Assembly: GCA_900766785.1 (NCBI GenBank)
Contig: CAAFWT010000086.1
Coordinates: 1 to 5,280 of the forward strand
DNA length: 5,280 nucleotides
Source of the DNA: an uncultured Paraprevotella sp.
GTDB lineage: Bacteria > Bacteroidota > Bacteroidia > Bacteroidales > Bacteroidaceae
Reading direction: 5' to 3'
The translations under genes were made by a program, and so were the position numbers. The notes under the pieces are model-generated. The model was not told where the DNA came from. It worked only from the letters and a program-made list of their open reading frames with translations, and ran no database searches. Of this stretch, positions 1-5,280 are shown piece after piece (positions within the stretch are counted from its first letter, which is position 1; every line of letters begins with the position of its first letter).

Positions 1-24
1 ATATAGGTGCTCCGAGGCGCTCTG

Positions 25-153
25 GTGCCTGGAAGGCACTACTTTTAGTAACCGAGGGCAACGCCCTTGGTCCTCACGTCTGTCCAATAAGCATCTGCCT
101 GGAGGGCAGTACGCCGCAGGACCGGACCTCATCACGCAACGAAATCTGTCCAA
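25..153. repeat. Two degenerate copies of a roughly 60-bp hairpin-bearing unit
   Basis: Copy A (25-87) and copy B (95-153) share three blocks in the same order: a hairpin followed by TAC (25-42 and 95-112, 15 of 18 bases identical), CCTCACG (copy B has CCTCATCACG), and TCTGTCCAA (79-87 and 145-153). The hairpins are GTGCCT-GGA-AGGCAC and CTGCCT-GGA-GGGCAG. All three differences keep pairing: one G-C pair becomes C-G, and one A-T pair becomes a G-T wobble. Copy A also carries a 9-bp-stem hairpin at 51-71 (ACCGAGGGC/GCCCTTGGT, one G-T wobble) that copy B lacks. A weaker hairpin at 7-20 may be the remains of a further unit. The unit may be a REP-like dispersed intergenic repeat or part of a structured RNA; I cannot name a family. 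Confidence 0.6.
51..71. repeat. GC-rich 9-bp-stem hairpin
   Basis: ACCGAGGGC (51-59) pairs with GCCCTTGGT (63-71) around the loop AAC, with one G-T wobble. No T-tract follows on either strand, so a terminator for an upstream gene is not well supported. It belongs to the cluster of hairpins at the left edge of the window. Confidence 0.55.
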
Positions 154-240
154 CCCGTCCAAATCCGTGTTTTAAAAGAAACGGCTCTGTAGATATTCCG
201 TGGGGAATTACAGAACCAGTCCTGCGGCATCGGTGCCCCC
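102..240. repeat. Long imperfect inverted repeat enclosing an internal hairpin
   Basis: GCCGCAGGACCGG (113-125) is the reverse complement of CCAGTCCTGCGGC (216-228) at 12 of 13 positions. After a small internal loop (109-112 opposite 229-233), the arms resume: 102-108 pairs with 234-240 at 6 of 7 positions. The enclosed 90 bp contains the hairpin at 186-214. The result is a roughly 139-nt rod if transcribed, or a cruciform in DNA. It could be a small structured RNA or a miniature non-autonomous element. No terminal direct duplication was recognised, and the arm starting near 102 overlaps the hairpin at 95-109, so the two folds would compete. Confidence 0.45.
186..214. repeat. Bulged hairpin inside the long inverted repeat
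   Basis: TCTGTA (186-191) pairs with TACAGA (209-214), and ATTCC (195-199) pairs with GGAAT (204-208) around a GTGG loop. A 3-nt bulge (GAT, 192-194) sits on the 5' arm, giving 11 base pairs. No T-run follows, so it does not look like a terminator. Confidence 0.5.
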
Positions 241-340
241 ACTAAATATCGGTTTACCTAAACATCTGCTCTTAGGGGATTTCTCTATATCTCTGAGGTT
301 TCGATGTTTGCGGCTGCTCGTTATTGTGGAGCGCCCTGTT

Positions 341-373
341 TTGTAATATCATTGTAATATTGTTGTAATATTA
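341..373 (+). repeat. Three tandem 11-bp direct repeats (TTGTAATAT-NN) abutting the promoter
   Basis: TTGTAATAT occurs exactly at 341-349, 352-360 and 363-371, giving an 11-bp period with only the last two bases varying (CA, TG, TA). The array ends at the base before the proposed -33 TTTG. A spacing of about one helical turn would put all copies on the same face of the DNA. That is the arrangement expected of an activator or repressor binding array, or of a curved AT-rich promoter element. The repeats are seen directly; the regulatory role is inferred. Confidence 0.7.
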
Positions 374-406
374 TTTGGCTTGTTTGAAAAATATGGTGTA
401 ACTTTA
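374..406 (+). promoter_or_regulatory. Candidate Bacteroidetes-type -33/-7 promoter for the large surface protein gene
   Basis: TTTG at 374-377 is followed, after a 21-bp spacer, by TAACTTTA at 399-406. The second element matches 7 of 8 positions of the Bacteroides -7 consensus TAnnTTTG, and the spacing suits the -33 TTTG element used by the primary sigma factor of this phylum. This would place transcription start near 410-415 and give a leader of about 60 nt before the ATG at 472. The match is by eye; in AT-rich DNA such motifs can occur by chance, so the call is moderate. Confidence 0.45.
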
Positions 407-417
407 CCGAGACAAAA

Positions 418-430
418 TGTCCTTGGGACA
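418..430 (+). promoter_or_regulatory. Short perfect hairpin in the 5' leader
   Basis: TGTCC (418-422) and GGACA (426-430) pair perfectly around a TTG loop. The hairpin lies just downstream of the expected transcription start and 41 nt before the start codon. It could stabilise the 5' end of the mRNA or act as a small operator. With only a 5-bp stem, chance occurrence is possible. Confidence 0.35.
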
Positions 431-471
431 CAATCTAACAATTCTAATAACACAAAACAAAAACTATTGAC

Positions 472-3400
472 ATGAAACAAATCAAGACTCTTACGGCATT
501 GTTTGCTGTGTTCTTCCTGTTGGGAATATCCCCTCAGGTGTGCGCTTCGCATGCTATGGCACAACTTCTGCTTGCAGAGGAGGGAACGGAGTGTGATCAC
601 TCTTATTCTTATGGTTTCTGTACTTTGTGCGGTGAGCCACAGGCTGACTATGTGGTGCCAGGCACGGATGGTTATTACAACCTGGCCAATGCGCATGAAT
701 TCCTTTGGTGGTCAAAGGCTGTGGCATCGGGAACCACCAATGCTTCGGCTCGATTGACTGCCGACATTGATATGGATGGCATTGCCATGGTGCCTGTGGG
801 AGCAACTGAGCAGGCTCCTTTCCGTGGTACCTTTGACGGACAGGGACATGTGATCCGGAATCTGGAACTTACGGGTGAAAATAAGATTGGTCTCTTCTCT
901 TATGTTACCGGTGGTGCTTATGTGAAGAACTTCATTCTGGATTCTTCCTGTTCCATCTCGGGCGGTTCTTATGTGGGTACTATTGGATGTACCATCGGTA
1001 ATGGTTCCGTAAATATTGAGGGCATAGGTATGGAGGGTACCGTGACAGCCAGCTCGGTCAATGCGGGAGGTATCTTGGGCTGTCGTCTTGACAATACTGC
1101 TATTCTGATGTCCGATTGCTACGTGACTGGTAAGGTGATAGGAGGCTCAGAGTCGGCAGCCATGGCCGGTTGGGTAGGTAGTGGTGCTAAGCTTACCAAT
1201 CTGTGGGCATGCGGAGAGGTGCAAGGTCAGCAGGGAGATTCTTATCTCTTCCGTGGAAGTACCACCATATTTGATAACTGTTATGCCATAAGTGGCAATC
1301 AGGGCAAACTGATTACTGAGGAACAGCTGGCAGATGGTTCGCTGGCCTTCATGCTCAACAAGGGAGTGGTGGAGAATCCTGTGTGGCGCCAGTCGATAGG
1401 TGATGATGTTTATCCTGTGCTTGACAGGTCTCATGGTATCGTCCTTCAGGTGAGTGCGGCGGAATATCGCAGTATTACTTCCGAACAGGACATCTCTTCC
1501 CTGGCATCGGCTATCTCTCAGAGTGTGTCGGAGTATTGCACGAATACTGTTGCAGAGAAGGCTTTGCTGGATGCATATGTATCCAAGGCCGAGGCTCTTG
1601 CTGCTTGTGGAACGGTACAGGAGTTTTGTGCTGCTTATGCTCTGATGCGTGCCGACCTTAAGGCCATCGAGGCCAGCGTGGCTGTGTATGCCCGATATGT
1701 GGCCAAGTGTGCTGAGATAAGCAAGTACTTTGAAGAGAATGACTATCTTGTGGGAGAAGGAGTGGAAAACCTCAAGGCTTATCTGGAGAGTGATGATGCT
1801 CCCTCTGATGAGTGGCCTTTGGGTGGATACTTGTATGTGACAGAGCAGCATGTGGCTACTTCTGAGCAGATAGAAGCTGAGATAGAGCGACTCAACCAGC
1901 AGTTTGAGGCTGCTTTGGCTGGTTCGTATGTGGCTGGTCAGGACATTACAGACTTGCTGATAAATGCAGACTTCAGCCAGAGTCCAGAATGGACAGGATG
2001 GGATGGCGTTACAGGTAGTGGCATGCAGACTGTCACAGCTCTGGACGGCAAGGAATACGTGGGAGCAGAGAGTTGGCAGAAGGTGATGGATATGCATCAG
2101 ACGGTCAAGGGACTTCGTCCTGGTTATTATCTGGTGAGCATGAATGGCGCTTATCGTCATCATAATGACCGTTACAGTAATGCTTATTTTGCGCAACTGT
2201 ATGCGGGCACCAACAACATCTATCTGCCCACCGTATATGAGACACGTATTAGTGCTGAAGAAGCTGTGGACGATCAGAACTGTAATATATCAGGTGAGGG
2301 CACCACAGATTTGCCCATATATGCCAATGGAGGTACTGTGTCAGAAGAGGCTCCCATCGCATATGCTCTGCATGGTATGCCAGGAATGGCTTATGCAATT
2401 GCCAGCGGACGTGCCTTGAATCATATCATCGCCTATGTGGGACAGGAAGGTCAGCTGACAATAGGTGTCAGAAGGGAAGATAATGGTTCGACGGGTAACT
2501 GGATGGGATTTGGAAACTTCCGTCTTACCTATTGTGGAGATGCAGGCACAACTTACACCGAGGAGGCTGTGACAAAGGTGCTGGACGAACAGAACAGTCG
2601 TGCTACCACCATACTGGAACTCTATCAGGTGGATGACATCACTCCCGAAGCTGCCCCCAACTATCCTGCAACCATCAAGGCTGCTCTTCAGCAGGCAAAG
2701 GCACAGGCCGACGCTGCTGCAACAGTTGAGGAAAAGATGGCTTGCATAGCACGCTACTCAGAACTCTTCAACCAGCTCAATGAGGGTAAGGTGGCTTATC
2801 TGTCACTCTTTAATACTGCAGCTCTTCTGGAGTCAGCAGGAACAGCTCTTGAGGGTAAACTGACGCAGTCCCAGTATGACGAGATTCTTGATGCTTCAAA
2901 GACTCTGTATGAAGCATATACCGACGGTACATACTCCACAGAAGAGGCTCTTCATCCTGCACTTCTGGAGAGTGAGGTTATCCGTAATTACATTCCCAAT
3001 ATTGATGCCAATGGAGTCATTCATATTGCCAGCTTGAACAATTGGGTCTTCTTTAGTGCCTATGTCAATGGTGGCAAGACTACTGCTGTGGGTAAGCTCG
3101 AGGCAGATATCGAGGGTGTAACAGAGGATATGGTCATCAAGGACTTCCGAGGCACTCTCGATGGAGATTATCACACCATGACCCTCAATATCAATCATCC
3201 TGCAGAGAGGGCTGGCCTCATTGAGACACTTGGAGGTACCATCAAGAATCTGTATCTGCAAGGTACGGTTACCACAGAAGGTAAGTATGCAGGTGGCGTG
3301 GCTGGAGCAGGAGGCAACTCTGGTGTCAATATTCAGAACGTCGTATGTAAGGTGAATATCGTGAGCGGAGTGGATGGTGATGGTACGCATGGAGGTATGA

Positions 3401-4839
3401 TTGGTTATTCCAATGTGGCTCTGAATATCACAAACAGTATGTTTGCTGGTTCCATCTCCGGTGAGAAGACCCACAGTTGCGGAGGCTTTGTAGGATGGCT
3501 TGATGCAGGACTTACTGTCAAGAACTGCCTGATGTTGGGCAACATTACGGTCAATCCCAATGGTGGACATACTTGGGCACGCAATACGGGTCACATGACG
3601 CTTACCAACAGTTATTATCTCAATGCTCATTCAACAGCTTCTGGCACTCAGGTTACAGCCCAGCAACTGGCCAGTGGAGAGGTCTGCCATTGGCTCAATG
3701 AGGAGAGCAATGCCAACCTTTCATGGTATCAGACTCTGGGAGAGGATGCAATACCTGTCCCCGATCCTTCACACAAGCCTCTGGGCATCACTTATGAGGG
3801 TACCTATACCAATGACGTGAACAAATTTGCTGTTGAGCATACAGGTACCAAGGATGATCCATATGTACTGGCAACTGCGACCGATATGGAACGCTTGCGC
3901 AGCAAGATGCGTATGGGCGAGATTACTTACTTCGTGCTCAACAATGATATTGATATGTCATCTATCTCATGGGTGCCCATCAATGGTAATGGTAATGACT
4001 ATAATGGAAGAGGTTCGGCCAGGTGGATTGACTTGGATGGTAAAGGACATGTGCTTCGTAATCTGAAGTGTAACGATCCTGGATACGGCAGTTTCTTTGG
4101 AGTGCTTTGCGGTAATGTTCGCAACATTGGCTTTGAGGATGCAGAGGTCAATTGTGCAGGTACAGGTAGTGGCATTCTGGGCGGATATGTGGGGCATACT
4201 GATTACTCCGATGCCGACAGGAATATGTACACCTGCTACGTGGAGAATGTATGGGTAACAGGTAAATTGTATGTAGGTACAGGCTATTGTGGTGGCTTGT
4301 TTGGAAATATTGGAGGCCCCACAGTTATCCGCAACTGTTATGCTAATTTGGAAATCAAGAGTGATGCTTCGCTGAACGGAGGCTTGATAGGACGTGTGCG
4401 CGACGCACTTACCCTGGAGAACTGTTATGCTGCTGGTTCTATTAGTGCTGGCACCTGGGGCGGTATCGTTGGCGGCGGTCAGAAGGGAACCACTCCTGGT
4501 ACAATATATAAGAATATTGTGGTGTGGAACAATACTGAGAAGAACTTCGGAAGTACCACAGCAAATGATAAGCTGAGCGGTATCCTCTATTACGATGGTA
4601 GCAACTTCCATGAACTGCAGCAGTCTGTGGTAGCATGGGACAGCAATCTGTGGACATGCACGATGGAGGATGGAGCATACCCTGTGCTCTTGCAGACAGC
4701 CATTGGTATCAAGCCTGTAACGGATGAGGTGGTTAGTGGAACAGCTTCCTCTGGCATCTACACCCTGACAGGTGTTCGGGTTCAGAAACCTGGCAAGGGA
4801 CTTTACATCATCAACGGACGTAAGGTCTTGGTCAAGTAA
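472..4839 (+). CDS. Large secreted multidomain GLUG-repeat surface protein with jelly-roll module and C-terminal sorting-type tail
   Basis: This is a 1455-residue exported protein of unknown function, probably at the cell surface. Residues 1-25 to 1-30 form a signal peptide (KQIK, then a hydrophobic core at about 7-19, with possible signal peptidase I sites after VCA25, SHA28 or AMA30); no lipobox is seen. A C41-x-H43-x6-C50-x2-C53 cluster follows. GLUG-type beta-helix-like domains lie at about 60-323, 849-1103 and 1124-1410, marked by FRGTFDGQGHVIRNL (117-131), FRGTLDGDYH (892-901), DLDGKGHVLRNL (1187-1198) and GG-[ILVMF]-[IVFL]-G...NCY turns. Two Ala-rich helical modules (about 326-483 and 695-843) flank a jelly-roll-like domain (about 491-689; INADFS, YYLVSMNGAYR, GNWMGFGNFRLTY). 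Residues 1428-1455 form a tail like those on type IX-secreted or related Bacteroidales proteins. ATG 472 fits because it starts the signal peptide and follows an A-rich leader without a Shine-Dalgarno sequence, usual in this phylum. The frame is intact. Its own promoter and terminator suggest a single-gene unit. A binding or adhesion role is inference. Confidence 0.93.
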   Translation: MKQIKTLTALFAVFFLLGISPQVCASHAMAQLLLAEEGTECDHSYSYGFCTLCGEPQADYVVPGTDGYYNLANAHEFLWWSKAVASGTTNASARLTADIDMDGIAMVPVGATEQAPFRGTFDGQGHVIRNLELTGENKIGLFSYVTGGAYVKNFILDSSCSISGGSYVGTIGCTIGNGSVNIEGIGMEGTVTASSVNAGGILGCRLDNTAILMSDCYVTGKVIGGSESAAMAGWVGSGAKLTNLWACGEVQGQQGDSYLFRGSTTIFDNCYAISGNQGKLITEEQLADGSLAFMLNKGVVENPVWRQSIGDDVYPVLDRSHGIVLQVSAAEYRSITSEQDISSLASAISQSVSEYCTNTVAEKALLDAYVSKAEALAACGTVQEFCAAYALMRADLKAIEASVAVYARYVAKCAEISKYFEENDYLVGEGVENLKAYLESDDAPSDEWPLGGYLYVTEQHVATSEQIEAEIERLNQQFEAALAGSYVAGQDITDLLINADFSQSPEWTGWDGVTGSGMQTVTALDGKEYVGAESWQKVMDMHQTVKGLRPGYYLVSMNGAYRHHNDRYSNAYFAQLYAGTNNIYLPTVYETRISAEEAVDDQNCNISGEGTTDLPIYANGGTVSEEAPIAYALHGMPGMAYAIASGRALNHIIAYVGQEGQLTIGVRREDNGSTGNWMGFGNFRLTYCGDAGTTYTEEAVTKVLDEQNSRATTILELYQVDDITPEAAPNYPATIKAALQQAKAQADAAATVEEKMACIARYSELFNQLNEGKVAYLSLFNTAALLESAGTALEGKLTQSQYDEILDASKTLYEAYTDGTYSTEEALHPALLESEVIRNYIPNIDANGVIHIASLNNWVFFSAYVNGGKTTAVGKLEADIEGVTEDMVIKDFRGTLDGDYHTMTLNINHPAERAGLIETLGGTIKNLYLQGTVTTEGKYAGGVAGAGGNSGVNIQNVVCKVNIVSGVDGDGTHGGMIGYSNVALNITNSMFAGSISGEKTHSCGGFVGWLDAGLTVKNCLMLGNITVNPNGGHTWARNTGHMTLTNSYYLNAHSTASGTQVTAQQLASGEVCHWLNEESNANLSWYQTLGEDAIPVPDPSHKPLGITYEGTYTNDVNKFAVEHTGTKDDPYVLATATDMERLRSKMRMGEITYFVLNNDIDMSSISWVPINGNGNDYNGRGSARWIDLDGKGHVLRNLKCNDPGYGSFFGVLCGNVRNIGFEDAEVNCAGTGSGILGGYVGHTDYSDADRNMYTCYVENVWVTGKLYVGTGYCGGLFGNIGGPTVIRNCYANLEIKSDASLNGGLIGRVRDALTLENCYAAGSISAGTWGGIVGGGQKGTTPGTIYKNIVVWNNTEKNFGSTTANDKLSGILYYDGSNFHELQQSVVAWDSNLWTCTMEDGAYPVLLQTAIGIKPVTDEVVSGTASSGIYTLTGVRVQKPGKGLYIINGRKVLVK

Positions 4840-4867
4840 GGGGCATCCGATAGCCTGAGAAATAAGC

Positions 4868-4916
4868 AGGCCGCCAGAAGATACGAGGTTCTCACTCTGT
4901 TCTTCTGGCGGCTTTT
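4868..4916 (+). terminator. Strong intrinsic terminator of the surface protein gene
   Basis: GCCGCCAGAAGA (4870-4881) pairs perfectly with TCTTCTGGCGGC (4901-4912), a 12-bp stem with a 19-nt loop, and the stem can extend by a G-T and an A-T pair using 4868-4869 and 4913-4914. TTTT follows at 4913-4916, then GGTTGTT. The hairpin begins 30 nt after the stop codon, as expected for factor-independent termination of this gene. The long loop is unusual, but the stem is strong. Confidence 0.85.
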
Positions 4917-5012
4917 GGTTGTTACAGACATAGTGACTCATGGGGTGGAGTCAGACGGATACGCAGACGCCATCAACCGGATATCAGGAAAAAGCCACTC
5001 AGTTGCAGAAAC

Positions 5013-5092
5013 AGTTTCAACTATAAGACACTCCAGTATCACCCGCTTGAAACTCCAGTATCAAATCACATAAACTGAAAAGGATACTGGAC
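5013..5092. repeat. Direct and inverted CCAGTATC repeats with 22-bp spacing
   Basis: GACACTCCAGTATCA (5027-5041) and GAAACTCCAGTATCA (5049-5063) match at 14 of 15 bases with a 22-bp period. An inverted copy of the core, GATACTGGA (5083-5091), forms a perfect 9-bp inverted repeat with TCCAGTATC at 5054-5062. In addition, AGTTTCAA (5013-5020) is an exact inverted match of TTGAAACT (5047-5054), flanking the first copy. Such mixed direct and inverted short sites are typical of recombinase or regulator binding regions, but no recombinase gene is present in the window. Confidence 0.6.
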
Positions 5093-5100
5093 GGGGGCAG

Positions 5101-5114
5101 TTCCTCATGAGGAA
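5101..5114. repeat. Perfect 14-bp palindrome TTCCTCATGAGGAA
   Basis: The sequence equals its own reverse complement with no spacer, and the symmetry stops at the next base on each side. It could be a dimeric regulator site or the remains of an element end. Nothing nearby identifies a binding protein. Confidence 0.55.
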
Positions 5115-5195
5115 GCACAGGTTCCCGAGAATGAGTACGGGCACAGAGACATGTACAAAGCAAGGGCTAATCCTGCCAGCCTGACTTCATCACTT

Positions 5196-5220
5196 TTGTT
5201 CGCCATTAGATGGCGAACAA
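5196..5220. repeat. Perfect inverted repeat with 11-bp arms and a TAG centre
   Basis: TTGTTCGCCAT (5196-5206) and ATGGCGAACAA (5210-5220) are exact reverse complements around TAG. No T-run follows the stem on the + strand, and on the - strand the stem is followed by AGTG rather than Ts, so a terminator is unlikely. It may be an operator, a recombination site, or the subterminal hairpin of a mobile element lying mostly beyond the right edge. Confidence 0.6.
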
Positions 5221-5280
5221 TGATAATCAGCGAGTTACGTAGAATAATTGGGCGGTTTTGGGTGGCGCAAGCGAAAAAAT

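Larger units (their letters stand above)
1..340. other. Gene-free upstream region rich in hairpins
   Basis: No credible coding sequence is seen here on either strand. The left 240 bp carry the repeats described separately. Positions 241-340 show only weak pairing: AAACATC (260-266) with GATGTTT (303-309), and CCTAA (257-261) with TTAGG (272-276), which overlap and exclude each other. The stretch 145-168 (TCTGTCCAACCCGTCC then AAATCCGTG) resembles low-complexity CCGT/TCC-rich intergenic sequence I associate with dispersed repeats in this phylum; that is recollection and was not checked. Confidence 0.5.
4921..5280. other. Gene-free downstream region with scattered palindromes
   Basis: No credible gene was found; the longest + strand reading I checked by eye from an ATG (5131) gives only 17 codons. 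Besides the repeats listed separately, TGACTC (4934-4939) pairs with GAGTCA (4948-4953) across an 8-nt loop. The last 60 bases contain GATAATCAGCGAGTTACGTAG and end in GCGCAAGCGAAAAAAT, with no recognisable function within the window. The density of symmetric motifs suggests degraded mobile-element or regulatory DNA. Confidence 0.45.

Noticed and set aside
51..71. Hairpin as terminator of a gene to the left
   Set aside because: No T-tract follows the stem in either direction, and no coding sequence reaches it from the left edge.
349..696. Open reading frame of 115 codons on the - strand spanning the promoter
   Set aside because: It overlaps the signal peptide region and the promoter of the real gene in antisense, and the translation shows no domain.
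1147..2196. Long open reading frame of 349 codons on the - strand
   Set aside because: It lies fully antisense to the intact surface protein gene and encodes a His-, Ile- and Ser-rich product without recognisable domains. Sense-strand codon bias against codons that read as stops in the complement explains it.
2896..3630. Open reading frame of 244 codons on the - strand
   Set aside because: It is antisense to the second GLUG domain, has no recognisable family, and no independent promoter or ribosome signal was seen.
3967..4941. Open reading frame of 324 codons on the - strand
   Set aside because: It is antisense to the third GLUG domain and its start lies beyond the terminator hairpin of the real gene. 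The Thr-, Ile- and Cys-rich translation shows no domain or signal peptide.
5027..5063. Possible CRISPR array
   Set aside because: There are only two direct copies of a 15-bp repeat with a 22-bp period, leaving spacers of about 7 bp. That is far too short for CRISPR, and no cas gene is present.
5131..5184. Small + strand reading of 17 codons from ATG 5131
   Set aside because: It is very short and has no upstream promoter match or recognisable product.
5263..5280. GCGCAAGCG followed by a run of A as a terminator on the - strand
   Set aside because: The stem is only about 3 bp, and on the - strand the T-run precedes the stem rather than following it.

Overview
The window holds one large protein-coding gene (472-4839, + strand, 1455 aa) between two gene-free stretches (1-471 and 4840-5280) that are rich in short repeats and hairpins. 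It looks like a member of the order Bacteroidales, most likely Prevotella or a close relative. Three things support this: the C-terminal tail (IYTLTGVRV...KGLYIINGRKVLVK) is of the type common on Prevotella and Bacteroides secreted proteins; the gene has an A-rich leader with no Shine-Dalgarno sequence; and a Bacteroidetes-type -33/-7 promoter (TTTG, 21-bp spacer, TAACTTTA) fits upstream. The organism call is inference from sequence style, not a database match.

Layout: 1-240 is a field of GC-rich hairpins, including two degenerate copies of a roughly 60-bp unit whose hairpin stems differ by pairing-preserving substitutions, and a long imperfect inverted repeat (102-125 with 216-240). 241-340 shows only weak pairing. 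341-373 holds three tandem 11-bp repeats (TTGTAATAT plus 2 nt) that directly abut the proposed -33 element at 374-377. A short leader hairpin (418-430) lies between the promoter and the ATG. The gene ends at 4839 and is followed 30 bp later by a strong intrinsic terminator, so it appears to be a single-gene transcription unit.

The protein is exported and modular: signal peptide, a small Cys/His cluster, a GLUG-type beta-helix-like domain, a helical module, a jelly-roll-like carbohydrate-binding-module-like domain, a second helical module related to the first, two more GLUG-type domains, and a C-terminal sorting-type tail. A cell-surface or secreted binding or adhesion role is the reasonable guess; no catalytic domain is recognised.

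The 3' flank (4921-5280) contains no credible gene. It holds direct and inverted copies of CCAGTATC with 22-bp spacing, a perfect 14-bp palindrome (5101-5114) and a perfect 11-bp-arm inverted repeat (5196-5220). These could be recombination sites, mobile-element remnants or regulatory sites for a neighbour beyond the window. No transposase, CRISPR array, tRNA or rRNA was recognised. No clear new multi-gene system is present; the items most worth a second look are the two hairpin-rich flanks and the promoter-abutting 11-bp repeats.
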